Source: Streptomyces sp. NRRL S-646 (lineage in GTDB: Bacteria > Actinomycetota > Actinomycetes > Streptomycetales > Streptomycetaceae). Taken from it: a stretch of 64,000 nt of DNA. Of the stretch, positions 8,315-16,450 are shown piece after piece. A model generated the notes under the pieces. That model saw nothing but the letters and a program-made list of their open reading frames with translations. It searched no databases and was not told the DNA's origin. Position numbers and translations under genes: made by a program. Every line of letters starts with the position of its first letter. Within the stretch, counting starts at the first letter, position 1. The stretch covers positions 720,316-784,315 of the forward strand of contig NZ_JODC01000005.1 in NCBI RefSeq assembly GCF_000720765.1. The letters run 5' to 3'.

Positions 8315-9684
8315 CGTCCCTCGTACTCCTTCGAGATCTTCTCGGCGAGCTGCTGGGACTTCTTCAGCGCCGAGTCGACGGACTGACGTCCGGCGATCGC
8401 CGCGCTGATCTCCTGGGAGACCTTGGTGCCGAGATCGGTGAACTCGGGGATGCCGACGAACTGGATGCCGGGCGCGGGGCGCGGCTGCACTCCCGGGTTG
8501 TTGGGCTTGGCGCCCTCGATGGCCTCCCTGGTCATCTCCTGGAAGGCGCCGGCCTCCTTGCGGTAGTCGGCGTTGGTGTACGTCGACGCGCGCTTGCCGG
8601 CGGGGACGTTGGACCAGCCGCTGGTGTCGCCGACCAGCTGCTCGTACTGCTTGCTGGACGCCCAGGACACGAACTTCCAGGCCTTGTCGGGGTTGCGGGA
8701 GGCCTTCTGGATGCCCCAGGCCCAGGTGTAGAGCCAGCCGGAGGAGTCGGTCTTCTCGACGGGGGCGGGGGCGTAGCCGAGCTTGCCCTTGACGGGGGAG
8801 CCCTTGGCCTCCAGGGAGCCGGCGGCGGACGTGGCGTCGTACCACATGGCGACCTTGCCCTGGGTCATGTTGTTGAGGCACTCGGCGAAGCCGGACTGGG
8901 CGGCGCCGGACTCGCCGTGGCTGCGCACGAGGTCGACGTAGAACTTCGTCGCCTTCTCGAAGGCGGGGGAGTCGAGTTCGGCCTTCCAGTTCTTGTCGAA
9001 CCAGGTGCCGCCGAAGGTGTTCACGACGGTGGTGAGCGGTGCCATCAGCTCGCCCCAGCCGGGCAGGCCGCGCAGACAGATGCCGCGCATCCCGGACTTC
9101 GCCCCGTCGACCTCGGCGGCGAGCTTCGCCACCTGGTCCCAGGTGGGGTGGGCCGGCATCGTCAGGCCCTTCTCGGCGAAGATGTCCTTGCGGTACATCA
9201 GGAAGGACGACTCGCCGTAGAAGGGCTGGCCGTAGAGCTTTCCGTCGTCGGCCGTGAGCGATTGGCGCATCGGTTTGAGGACGTCCTGCTCGTCGTACGC
9301 CTGGTCCTTGGCGACGTACGAGTTCATCTCGTGCAGCCAGCTGTTCTTGGCATAGATCGGGATCTCGTAGTTGCTGAGCGTCGCCACGTCGTACTGGCCC
9401 GCCTGGTTGGCGAAGTCCTGGCTGATCTTGTCGCGGACGTCGTTCTCCGGCAGGACGGTGAAGTTCACCTTGATGCCGGTCTCCTTGGTGAAGTGCGCGG
9501 CGGTGAGTTTCTGCAGCTCCACCATCTGCGGGTTGTTGACCATCAGGACGTTGATCGAGTTGCCGCCGGAACCGGACCCGCCCGCCCCGACCCAACAGCC
9601 GGAGAGCAGCGGGGCGAGCAGCGTCCCTGCGGCGGCCATGGCGAGCGTGGCTCGCGGTGGCCGTCGTCGGCTCTGGGTGCGCAT
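8311..9684 (-). CDS. Sugar-binding lipoprotein of ABC importer, sorbitol/mannitol-like
   Basis: A 457-residue extracellular solute-binding protein with a twin-Arg-rich N-terminus and a lipobox (LLSGC). It is therefore a lipoprotein on the outer face of the membrane that delivers substrate to the two permeases. The mature part has family-1 binding-protein features (PFYGESSFLMYRKDIF, GKVAMWYDATSAAGS, AWKFVSWASS). Overall likeness to polyol-type (SmoE-like) binding proteins, and the downstream dehydrogenase, suggest a sugar alcohol, but the ligand cannot be read from sequence. It is the first gene of a four-gene operon. Confidence 0.9.
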   Translation of the reverse strand: MRTQSRRRPPRATLAMAAAGTLLAPLLSGCWVGAGGSGSGGNSINVLMVNNPQMVELQKLTAAHFTKETGIKVNFTVLPENDVRDKISQDFANQAGQYDVATLSNYEIPIYAKNSWLHEMNSYVAKDQAYDEQDVLKPMRQSLTADDGKLYGQPFYGESSFLMYRKDIFAEKGLTMPAHPTWDQVAKLAAEVDGAKSGMRGICLRGLPGWGELMAPLTTVVNTFGGTWFDKNWKAELDSPAFEKATKFYVDLVRSHGESGAAQSGFAECLNNMTQGKVAMWYDATSAAGSLEAKGSPVKGKLGYAPAPVEKTDSSGWLYTWAWGIQKASRNPDKAWKFVSWASSKQYEQLVGDTSGWSNVPAGKRASTYTNADYRKEAGAFQEMTREAIEGAKPNNPGVQPRPAPGIQFVGIPEFTDLGTKVSQEISAAIAGRQSVDSALKKSQQLAEKISKEYEGR

Positions 9685-9794
9685 GGATCGCTCCTGAACA
9701 TATGGGGAGATAAAGGGCGGTTACGGGCGTGGGAGTGCCCCGGGGAGGGCGAGTTGGGTTTTCAGGCGTGCGGGTGCGGGCGCGTACGGATCCT

Positions 9795-10574
9795 CTAGAC
9801 GCGGATGACCTGTGGGCCCAGCAGTGAGTAGCGGTGGGCCTCGGCCGAGGGGAGCAGGGTGCTCGTGACGATCGTCTCCAGTGCGCCGATGTCCGCGAAC
9901 CGGCAGAAGCTGACCGCCCCGAACTTGGTGTGCACGCCCGCGAACACCGTGCGGCGGGCGGCCCGGATGGCCTGCGCCTTGACCTCGCTGACCGCGGGGT
10001 CGGGGGTGGTCAGGCCGTGCTCGCGGGAGATGCCGTTGGCGCCGATGAAGGCGAGGTCGAGGACGAAACCGGCCAGCATCTTCGTCGTCCAGTGGTCGAC
10101 GGTGGCCAGCGTGCCGGAGCGGACCCGGCCGCCGAGCAGCAGGACGGAGATGCCGTCGGCCTCGGCAAGTGCGCCCGCGACCGGCAGGGACGCGGTGACC
10201 ACAGTCAGCGGCCGGTCCCTGGGCAGTGCCTCGGCGATGAGCTGCGGGGTGAAGCCCTCGTCGACGAAGACCGTCTCGGCGTCCCCGAGCAGCTCGGCCG
10301 CGGCGGCCGCGATCCGGCGCTTCTCGGGTACGTGGCTGGTGGCGCGGAACTCGAGCGTCGTCTCGAAGCCGGCGCTCTCCACGGGGTAGGCGCCGCCGTG
10401 GGTGCGGCGGATCAGGCCGTGGTCCTCCAGGGCGCGCAGATCCCGTCGTACGGTCTCCTTGGCCACGCCCAGTGCGGCGGCGAGCGCGGTGACGTCGACC
10501 GAGCCGGTGGCGCGCGCGGCCCGCACGATCTCCCGCTGGCGCTCTTCTGCGGTCTTCGCAGTGTTCGCCGTCAT
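9795..10574 (-). CDS. DeoR-family transcriptional repressor
   Basis: A 259-residue regulator with an N-terminal DeoR helix-turn-helix (residues 10-55: VDVTALAAALGVAKETVRRD then THGGAYPVE) and a sugar-phosphate-sensing domain (VFVDEGFTPQLIAEAL, LAFIGANGIS, ALETIVTSTLL). It lies directly upstream of the transporter operon on the same strand with a 110-bp gap and should control that operon, responding to a phosphorylated sugar. The start at 10574 follows AGCAGG; a GTG at 10583 is possible. Confidence 0.88.
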   Translation of the reverse strand: MTANTAKTAEERQREIVRAARATGSVDVTALAAALGVAKETVRRDLRALEDHGLIRRTHGGAYPVESAGFETTLEFRATSHVPEKRRIAAAAAELLGDAETVFVDEGFTPQLIAEALPRDRPLTVVTASLPVAGALAEADGISVLLLGGRVRSGTLATVDHWTTKMLAGFVLDLAFIGANGISREHGLTTPDPAVSEVKAQAIRAARRTVFAGVHTKFGAVSFCRFADIGALETIVTSTLLPSAEAHRYSLLGPQVIRV

Positions 10575-10960
10575 CGCCGTCACCTGCTCTCGTGCCTGCT
10601 GCCCGTTCGGGCCCGGTGGGGCCCACGCAGCAAGTTCTACCCTCGGTGTGCGGCACTGACCAGGCCTGTTGCAGGGCCGATGCTGCCCGTGTGTGCCCGT
10701 TTGCAGAGCGGAGTGCCCGCCTCGGACCTGCGTGGCTGTGAGCGGGGGCGTGAGATCGGGCAGGTGCGGTGCCCGAATGCGGGAGCGGGCGGGCCCGTTC
10801 CGTGCCCGGGCGCTCCGCTGGGAGGGCGCGTTGGGTCGTCGATCGTCTGCGGCGCCGTCGTGGCTCGTCGCGCCCACGCGGCGGAGCCGCATATCGACAC
10901 AGCCCCGCGCCCCTTTGGGGCGCCCTTCAGGGGCGCCGCCCGAAACCGGCGCCAGGCACC
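10575..10960. other. 386-bp intergenic region: DeoR promoter side and a type A repeat
   Basis: No gene is visible. The DeoR-proximal part contains a short direct repeat (TGCCCGTGTGTGCCCGTT, 10684-10701) that could be a regulator site. The udh-proximal part, 10810-10937, is a full copy of interspersed repeat A with hairpins that may terminate udh. Confidence 0.5.
10810..10937. repeat. Interspersed repeat, type A (full copy)
   Basis: Contains the blocks GCGCTCCGC, TCTGCGGCGCCGTCGTGGCT, CACGCGGCGGAGCCGCATAT, CGACACAGCCCCGCGCCCCT and terminal hairpins (GCGCCCCTTTGGGGCGC and GGCGCCC...GGGCGCC). The same block order recurs near 19.8, 33.6 and 48.9 kb. Confidence 0.8.
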
Positions 10961-11785
10961 TCAGTACGGCCAGATCGGCGGGTCGCTCACGAAGTGGCCG
11001 CCCAGGTAGGCGTGGGCGATGTTGTCGGGGTCCAGGTCGCCCTGGGCGGCGATCAGCTTTTCCGCGTACGGCTCGGAGTCGTCCTGCGGCTCGTAGCCGA
11101 GCGCCCGTGCCGTGGACAGGTCCCACCACAGGCGCGTGTTGGCGGAGGAGCCGTAGACGACGGTGTGGCCGACGTTCTCGGCGGTCAGGGCCGCGTGGAA
11201 GAGGCGGGCGCCGTCGGCCGGGCTCATCCAGATGGACAGCATGCGCACGCTGGTGGGCTCGGGGAAGCAGGAGCCGATGCGTACCGACACCGTCTCCAGA
11301 CCGTGCTTGTCCCAGTAGAGCTGTGCGAGGTCCTCGCCGAAGGACTTGGACAGGCCGTAGAAGGTGTCCGGGCGGCGCGGGGTGTCGATGGGAATCAGCA
11401 CGCTTGAATCAAGAGGTATGTCCCCCTGGGGGCGGGGGGTGAAGCCGACGGCGTGGTTGGAGGAGGCGAAGACGATACGGCCCACGCCCTCCTCCCGCGC
11501 GGCCTCGTACAGGTTGTACGTGCCCTCGATGTTCGCCGAGAGGATCTTCTCGAAGGGGGCTTCCAGGGAGATGCCGGCCAGGTGGATGATCGCGTCGACG
11601 CCACGCACGGCCTCGCGCAGGGCCTTCTTGTCGGCGAGATCCGCGGTGACGGCGTCCGGGTCGCCCTCGATCGGGCGTACGTCGAGGAGGCGCAGCTCGT
11701 AGCCGAAGGCCGGCAGCAGGTTCCGCATCAGGGTGCCGAGCCCGCCGGCGGCGCCGGTGAGCAGAACGGTGCGGGGGGCTGGCAT
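10961..11785 (-). CDS. udh: Uronate dehydrogenase, NAD-dependent (SDR family)
   Basis: A 274-residue short-chain dehydrogenase that should oxidise D-galacturonate or D-glucuronate to the aldarolactone. It matches uronate dehydrogenase closely: GAAGGLG nucleotide loop (residues 11-17), NIEGTYNLYEAAR, RIVFASSNHAVGF, catalytic Tyr143/Lys147 in YGLSKSFGE, and VRIGSCFPEPTSVRMLS. The start at 11785 is chosen because AAGGAG lies 8 nt upstream; an ATG at 11815 is less likely. It is divergent from the KdgD gene, the next known enzyme type of the oxidative uronate route. Odd: around residues 123-131 (IPLDSSV) several rare A/T-rich codons (ATA CCT CTT GAT TCA) break the usual codon pattern, like a small insertion. 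Confidence 0.88.
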   Translation of the reverse strand: MPAPRTVLLTGAAGGLGTLMRNLLPAFGYELRLLDVRPIEGDPDAVTADLADKKALREAVRGVDAIIHLAGISLEAPFEKILSANIEGTYNLYEAAREEGVGRIVFASSNHAVGFTPRPQGDIPLDSSVLIPIDTPRRPDTFYGLSKSFGEDLAQLYWDKHGLETVSVRIGSCFPEPTSVRMLSIWMSPADGARLFHAALTAENVGHTVVYGSSANTRLWWDLSTARALGYEPQDDSEPYAEKLIAAQGDLDPDNIAHAYLGGHFVSDPPIWPY

Positions 11786-11921
11786 CCTCGCTTCTCCTTC
11801 GATTGGCAGGCGCATGCGTGCACGTTATTCACATCCATGGACACGCTAGGGAGCCGCGCCGTACCCCGTCAAGTGCTCTGCGAAATGCGGAAATCCGCTG
11901 ATGTGATGCCGGTGGGCGCGC

Positions 11922-11951
11922 TTGACCGGCCATAAAGGGGCACCTTAGCGT
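11922..11951 (+). promoter_or_regulatory. Candidate promoter for the kdgD operon
   Basis: TTGACC (11922-11927) and TAGCGT (11946-11951) are separated by 18 bp and lie about 55 bp before the preferred GTG start. A short palindrome (GCGGAAATCCGC, 11887-11898) just upstream could be a regulator site shared with divergent udh. Confidence 0.4.
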
Positions 11952-12004
11952 GGTGGCGTTCAGAAATGTAGACGCAGATCATGAACATGGAATCGGGAGT
12001 GCCC

Positions 12005-12946
12005 GTGACGCCAGTCCCTCTCGCCGCTCGACTCAGCATCCCCAGCGGGCCGCTGTTCTTCCCGGTCACCGCCTACGGCCCCGACGGCTCGGTCGACCTC
12101 GACGTGTACCGCGCCCATGTGCGCCGCGGGGTCGAGGCCGGGGCCGCGGCGGTCTTCGCCTGCTGCGGCACCGGCGAGTTCCATGCGCTCACGCCCGAGG
12201 AGTTCGAGGCGTGCGTGCGGGTGGCGGTGGAGGTGGCGGACGGCCGGGTGCCGGTGGTGGCCGGCGCCGGGTACGGCACCGCGCTCGCCGTCCGGTACGC
12301 GCGCGTGGCCGAGGCCGCAGGGGCGGACGGGCTGCTCGCCATGCCGCCGTACCTCGTTCTCGCCGGTCAGGAGGGGCTGGTGCGGCACTACCGGGAGGTG
12401 GCCGCAGCGACCGCGCTGCCCGTGATCGTCTACCAGCGCGACAACGCCGTGTTCACCCCGGAGTCCGTCGTCGAACTGGCCCGCACGGACGGCGTCATCG
12501 GCTTCAAGGACGGCCTCGGCGACCTCGACCTCATGCAGCGCATCGTCAGCGCCGTCCGCACCGAGGTCCCCGGCGACTTCCTCTACTTCAACGGTCTGCC
12601 GACCGCCGAACAGACCCAGCTCGCCTACCGCGCGATCGGCGTCCCGCTCTACTCCTCCGCCGTCTTCTGCTTCGCCCCGGAGATCGCGCTCGCCTTCCAC
12701 CGGGCGCTGGAGTCGGGCGACATCGCCACCGCGCACCGCCTCCTCGACGGCTTCTACGGGCCGTTCGTCGAGCTGCGCGCACAGGGGCGCGGTTACGCCG
12801 TCGCCCTGGTCAAGGCGGGCGTACGGCTGCGCGGGCTCGACGTCGGGGAGGTCCGGCCGCCGCTGCACGAGCCCACCCAGGAACATGTCAAGCAGCTCGC
12901 CGAACTGATCGAGCGTGGGTATGCGCTGCTGGAAGAGAACAAGTGA
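12005..12946 (+). CDS. kdgD: 5-dehydro-4-deoxyglucarate dehydratase (DapA superfamily)
   Basis: A 313-residue (beta/alpha)8 lyase that should convert 5-dehydro-4-deoxyglucarate to 2,5-dioxovalerate, CO2 and water. Family marks are SGPLFFPVTAYG, FACCGTGEFHALTP, the active-site tyrosine in IVYQRDN and the Schiff-base lysine in IGFKDGLG (about residue 168). GTG at 12005 is preferred because GGGAG lies 5 nt before it; an ATG at 11981 would add 8 residues with no ribosome site. It is divergent from uronate dehydrogenase and followed 13 bp later by a co-directional unknown gene. Confidence 0.9.
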   Translation: MTPVPLAARLSIPSGPLFFPVTAYGPDGSVDLDVYRAHVRRGVEAGAAAVFACCGTGEFHALTPEEFEACVRVAVEVADGRVPVVAGAGYGTALAVRYARVAEAAGADGLLAMPPYLVLAGQEGLVRHYREVAAATALPVIVYQRDNAVFTPESVVELARTDGVIGFKDGLGDLDLMQRIVSAVRTEVPGDFLYFNGLPTAEQTQLAYRAIGVPLYSSAVFCFAPEIALAFHRALESGDIATAHRLLDGFYGPFVELRAQGRGYAVALVKAGVRLRGLDVGEVRPPLHEPTQEHVKQLAELIERGYALLEENK

Positions 12947-12959
12947 AGGCGGAGAGCAA

Positions 12960-14123
12960 GTGAAGGCATCGACTTTCGTCTACCCCTGGGACGTCAACGG
13001 GGACCCGGAGGCCGCGGGCCGCATCGCCGCGCTCGGTGTGCAGCAGGTGACGCTTGCCTCCGCGTACCACTCCACGCGTGCGCTCTCGCCCCGCCACCCG
13101 CGCCACCGCATCGTCACCGCCGAGCACGCGGCCGTGCTGTATCCCACCGACGGCCGCTGGGAAGGACGTGTGCTGCGGCCGTACCCGGCCGGGGACTGGG
13201 CGCCCGGAGACGCCTACGGTGAGGCGGCCGCGGCCCTCACGGACGCCGGCCTGGAGGTGCACACCTGGGTCGTCCTCGCCCACAACTCCCGCCTGGGCGC
13301 CGATCACCCGGGCACCTCCGTCATCAACGCCTACGGCGACCGCTACCCCTGGGCCCCGTGCATCGCGCAGCCCGCCACGCGCGCGTACCTCGTCGACCTG
13401 GCCGTCGAGGCGGCCGTACGGCCGGGAGCGCGCGGCACCGAGCTGGAGTCGCTGGGCTGGTACGGGCTGCAGCATCTGCACGCCCACGACAAGACCGGCG
13501 GGGTAGGTCTCGGCGACGCCGGAATGTACCTGATGGCCCTCTGCTTCTGCCCCGCCTGCCGGGCCGGCTACGGCGAACAGGGCTTGGACGCCGACGAGTT
13601 GGCGGCTGCCGTACGCGAAGCGCTGGAGCCGCTGTGGCAGGGTGCGCCCGACGACGGAGGCTGGGCCGGGGTCGAGAAGCTGCTCGGGGAGGCGAGGGCG
13701 GCCGCCACGCGCGCGTGGCGCGACGACACCGCCCGCACGCTCCAGGAGACCGCGGTCCGCGCGGTGCGCGCGGCGGCCCCCGACGGCTTCCAGATCCTTC
13801 TGCACGCCGACCCCGTGACGTACCACGTCGGCGCCAACCCGGGCGTGGACCCCGCCCACATCCTGTCCGTCGCGGACGGCGTGGTCGTACCGTGCGTCGG
13901 CGGTACGGCCCTGCTGACACCCTTCACCGAGCAGGGCCGGGAAGGCGCGGTCATCGCCGCCAACTTCCCCGTGGTCGCGGGAATGGGCGGCAGCCCGGAG
14001 GCACTGTCCGCGAACGCCGTACAGGCAGGCCGACGGGGAGCGACCGAACTGCGCTTGTATCACGCCGGGTTGGCGTCGGACGGGGACTTGGAGGCGGTGC
14101 GGTCGGCGCTCGCCGGGCTTTGA
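12960..14123 (+). CDS. Unknown protein, possible TIM-barrel glycosidase-like enzyme
   Basis: A 387-residue cytosolic protein starting at GTG 12960 after GGAG and lying 13 bp behind kdgD, so in the same operon. I do not recognise the family with certainty. The opening (FVYPWDVNGDPEAAGRIAAL then VTLASAYHSTR), an EVHTWVVLAHNS strand and a LCFCPACRAGYG cysteine pair resemble the TIM-barrel scaffold of hypothetical glycosidases that process small glycans. No signal peptide is seen. A role in trimming imported uronate oligomers or in the missing lactone/aldarate step is possible but unproven. The last 60 bp of the gene recur exactly 200 bp downstream. Confidence 0.7.
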   Translation: MKASTFVYPWDVNGDPEAAGRIAALGVQQVTLASAYHSTRALSPRHPRHRIVTAEHAAVLYPTDGRWEGRVLRPYPAGDWAPGDAYGEAAAALTDAGLEVHTWVVLAHNSRLGADHPGTSVINAYGDRYPWAPCIAQPATRAYLVDLAVEAAVRPGARGTELESLGWYGLQHLHAHDKTGGVGLGDAGMYLMALCFCPACRAGYGEQGLDADELAAAVREALEPLWQGAPDDGGWAGVEKLLGEARAAATRAWRDDTARTLQETAVRAVRAAAPDGFQILLHADPVTYHVGANPGVDPAHILSVADGVVVPCVGGTALLTPFTEQGREGAVIAANFPVVAGMGGSPEALSANAVQAGRRGATELRLYHAGLASDGDLEAVRSALAGL

Positions 14124-15495
14124 GGGGCCCCGGGGTGGCGGTGGTCGGCAGGGCTGTGCCGGGGGCCTGCTGGCGGTATTCGCCGGGGATGGCCGGTAGC
14201 CCGGATGCGCTGGCCGCGGGGGCGGGCGCGGTGGCGAGGGCGGGTGAACTGCGGTTGTGTGAGGCCGGGTTGGCGTCGGACGGGGACTTGGAGGCGGTGC
14301 GGTCGGCGCTCGCCGGGCTTTGAAGGAGCCGGGCTGTCGTGGTCACTAGGACAGCGCCGAGGGTGAGCAGCAGGGGGCGGTGGTCGGTGAGTTCGACCAG
14401 GGCCGCCCCCGCGGCCAGCCCGAGCACGTTCGGTGTGAAGAGCAGTGTGTTGGCCGTGGCGGCCGTACGGCCCAGCAGGTCGTTCGGTGTCCCGCGTTGC
14501 ACGGCGGTCAGTGCGGTGATCAGGACGCAGGGCAGCCCGGCCCCGATCGCCGCGCTGCACACCAGGGCCACCGGGTCCCAGGGGACGGCTCGCGCGGCGA
14601 TCGCGACGCCCGTGAGGGCGATTCCGCAGGCCGCGAAGCGGTGTCCGCCCAGGCGGCGCAGGGCCGGTCCGGAGGCCAGACCGATCGTGACCGAGCCGAG
14701 GCCCTGGACGGCGTACAGGACACCGGCGTAGGCGGGGGAGTGCCCGAGGCCGTCGATGACGGCGTAGAGCAGGGCCCCGGACAGCCCCGCGCAGAACATC
14801 GTGGTGCCGCCCGCCAGGACGAGGGGGCGCAGCCGGGCGTGGTTCCACAGGTATCCGATGCCCTCCACGGCCCGTGCCCGCCGGCCGCTCGTGGGCGGCT
14901 GCGGCCTTTCCTCGCGGACGCGCAGCAGGGCGTACACGCCGGTGGCCAGCACGAACGTGACGGCATCCAGCAGGGCGACGCTCGGGCCGCCGTACGCCGC
15001 GAAGAGGGCCGCACCCGCGAGCGGGGCGACCAGCTTCATGCCCTCGGTCGCCGTCATGCGCAGCCCGTTGAAGTCGCCCAGCAGCGACCGGTCGACCGCG
15101 GCCGCGACAAGGGCCGACTCGGCCGCGTCATGGACGACGCCCGCGGCGCCGTACACGAACAGGACCGTGTAGAGCAGCCACAGCCGGCTCGGGGAATCGA
15201 CGGCGAAGAGGGTGAGCAGGAGGGCGGCCAGGAGGAGGTTCGCGCCGATGAGAAGGGGTTTGCGGCGGACCCGGTCGGCGAGGGTGCCGAGCAGAGGGCC
15301 GGCGAGCGTGGGCGCCCACATGGCGAGCAGGCACAGCGCGGCCAGTCCGTCCGAGCCGGTCAGCTCCTTGACCCACACGCCGGACGCCAGCCACAACGCC
15401 GACGTCCCGAAGCCGGAGATCACCACGCCCGCCAGATACAGCCCCGCGTTGCGGTCCCGCAGAACCCGCACCACTGCCCATGTCGATGTCGTCAT
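13951..15495 (-). CDS. MFS transporter with antisense-derived C-terminal extension
   Basis: Residues 1 to about 385 form an ordinary 12-helix MFS exporter of the enterobactin/macrolide type (GLYLAGVVISGFGTSALWLA, GTLADRVRRKPLLIGANLLL, LLYTVLFVYGAAGVVHDAAE). After TTTARLLQ, where such proteins normally end, the frame continues about 130 residues through the complement of the duplicated 3' fragment and of the preceding gene's end, reading low-complexity Ser/Pro/Arg sequence. The original stop codon seems to have been lost when the duplication formed. ATG 15495 (MTTSTWAVV) is the start. The functional part is probably 14330-15495. Substrate unknown. Confidence 0.8.
   Translation of the reverse strand: MTTSTWAVVRVLRDRNAGLYLAGVVISGFGTSALWLASGVWVKELTGSDGLAALCLLAMWAPTLAGPLLGTLADRVRRKPLLIGANLLLAALLLTLFAVDSPSRLWLLYTVLFVYGAAGVVHDAAESALVAAAVDRSLLGDFNGLRMTATEGMKLVAPLAGAALFAAYGGPSVALLDAVTFVLATGVYALLRVREERPQPPTSGRRARAVEGIGYLWNHARLRPLVLAGGTTMFCAGLSGALLYAVIDGLGHSPAYAGVLYAVQGLGSVTIGLASGPALRRLGGHRFAACGIALTGVAIAARAVPWDPVALVCSAAIGAGLPCVLITALTAVQRGTPNDLLGRTAATANTLLFTPNVLGLAAGAALVELTDHRPLLLTLGAVLVTTTARLLQSPASADRTASKSPSDANPASHNRSSPALATAPAPAASASGLPAIPGEYRQQAPGTALPTTATPGPLKARRAPTAPPPSPRPTPTRRDTSAVRSLPVGLPVRRSRTVPPGCRPFPRPRGSWRR
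14064..14124 (+). repeat. 61-bp direct repeat, copy 1 (partner at 14264-14324)
   Basis: Exact copy, offset 200 bp, covering the last 19 codons and the stop of 12960-14123. Confidence 0.9.
14176..14323 (+). pseudogene. Duplicated 3' remnant of the preceding gene
   Basis: The plus strand reads GMAGSPDALAAGAGAVARAG, then ELRLCEAGLASDGDLEAVRS, a second diverged copy of the C-terminus of 12960-14123. The final 61 bp (14264-14324) are identical to 14064-14124. No start or upstream domain remains, so it is a gene fragment. Confidence 0.8.
14264..14324 (+). repeat. 61-bp direct repeat, copy 2
   Basis: Exact match to 14064-14124. It ends the remnant described at 14176-14323. Confidence 0.9.
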
Positions 15496-15650
15496 GCCTG
15501 GCCATCGTGGGTCTAAGGCCCCCGGCGGGGGATGAGGCAAGTGCCTTATGAGCGAGTCCGTGCGGGCCGGACGGGTGGAGACCGGGCTGCGATGAGTTTC
15601 GGGGGCACGGTCGGTCCACATCCAGGAGACACAACCGTGAGGAGCAGTGC

Positions 15651-16238
15651 ATGACTGACACGACCCTCGACCTCGGACCCCAGACCCGCGTCATCGCACG
15701 GCTTGCGGAGGGCGTGAGCGACGAGCAGCTGGCGGACGCGACGCCCTGTCCGGGCTGCGCGGTGCGCAACATGCTGGGCCATCTGCTAGGACTGTCCGTC
15801 GCCTTCCGCGACGCGGCCCGCAAGGACCTGGGCGTCACGACGAACACCGCCCCGGAAGCCGCCGCACCCGACATCGGCCCCGGCTGGCGCGTGGAGCTCC
15901 CGAAGGTCCTGGACGAACTCGCCGACGCCTGGCGGGACCCGGCCGCCTGGACCGGCATGACCCGCGCGGGCGGCGTGGATCTCCCCGGCGAGGTCGCCGC
16001 TGTCGTCGCCGTCGACGAGCTCGTGATCCACGGCTGGGACCTGGCCCGCGCCACCGGCCAGGACTACACCCCCGACCCGGCCGCGCTGCAGGCCTCGCAC
16101 GACTTCCTGCTGGCCGCGGCGAACGACCCGAGCCGGGGCGGCGGCATCTTCGGGCCCGTGGTGCCGGTACCGCCGCAGGCTCCGCTGCTCGAACGGGCGG
16201 TGGGGCTGAGCGGGCGCGACCCCGGCTGGACGCCGTAG
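15651..16238 (+). CDS. TIGR03086-type metal-binding protein (DinB/maleylpyruvate isomerase fold)
   Basis: A 195-residue protein with the actinobacterial TIGR03086 layout: an N-terminal four-helix bundle with PCPGCAVRNMLGHLLGL and the metal-ligand segment DELVIHGWDLARATGQ (about residues 121-136). Such proteins resemble mycothiol-dependent enzymes, but their reactions are mostly unknown. It is divergent from the MFS gene with about 155 bp between them. A regulatory or detoxification role is possible. Confidence 0.8.
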   Translation: MTDTTLDLGPQTRVIARLAEGVSDEQLADATPCPGCAVRNMLGHLLGLSVAFRDAARKDLGVTTNTAPEAAAPDIGPGWRVELPKVLDELADAWRDPAAWTGMTRAGGVDLPGEVAAVVAVDELVIHGWDLARATGQDYTPDPAALQASHDFLLAAANDPSRGGGIFGPVVPVPPQAPLLERAVGLSGRDPGWTP

Positions 16239-16382
16239 AGGACGTGGCATCGGTGCCGGGGGCGTCCAGCGCAACCCGCTGAACCGCCCCCGGTCGCCAC
16301 CTGGGCAACCCCAACTTCCTTTGTCAGAAGCATTGACGAAACATGCGCCCACTCCTACCTTCAACGCGTCGTACTTCGTACG

Positions 16383-16428
16383 TCATATATGAGACGCGAT
16401 ACGCGAGATCAGATACCCGAGATCTGAT
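16383..16428. promoter_or_regulatory. Candidate GntR operator cluster
   Basis: Upstream of the GntR gene are the palindrome TCATATATGA (16383-16392) and the inverted pair ATCAGAT/ATCTGAT (16408-16428), within a direct repeat GAGATCAGATAC/GAGATCTGATAC. These A/T-rich symmetric sites in a GC-rich spacer probably bind the GntR protein and control the three-gene operon. Confidence 0.6.
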
Positions 16429-16450
16429 ACGTGACTTCCGAGAGGCGCGC

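Noticed and set aside
8314..9595. Long upstream extension of the MalF-like permease frame
   Set aside because: It is antisense-type shadow sequence within the binding-protein gene (Arg/Gly-rich, no domain); the ATG at 8314 in the ATGA overlap is the real start.
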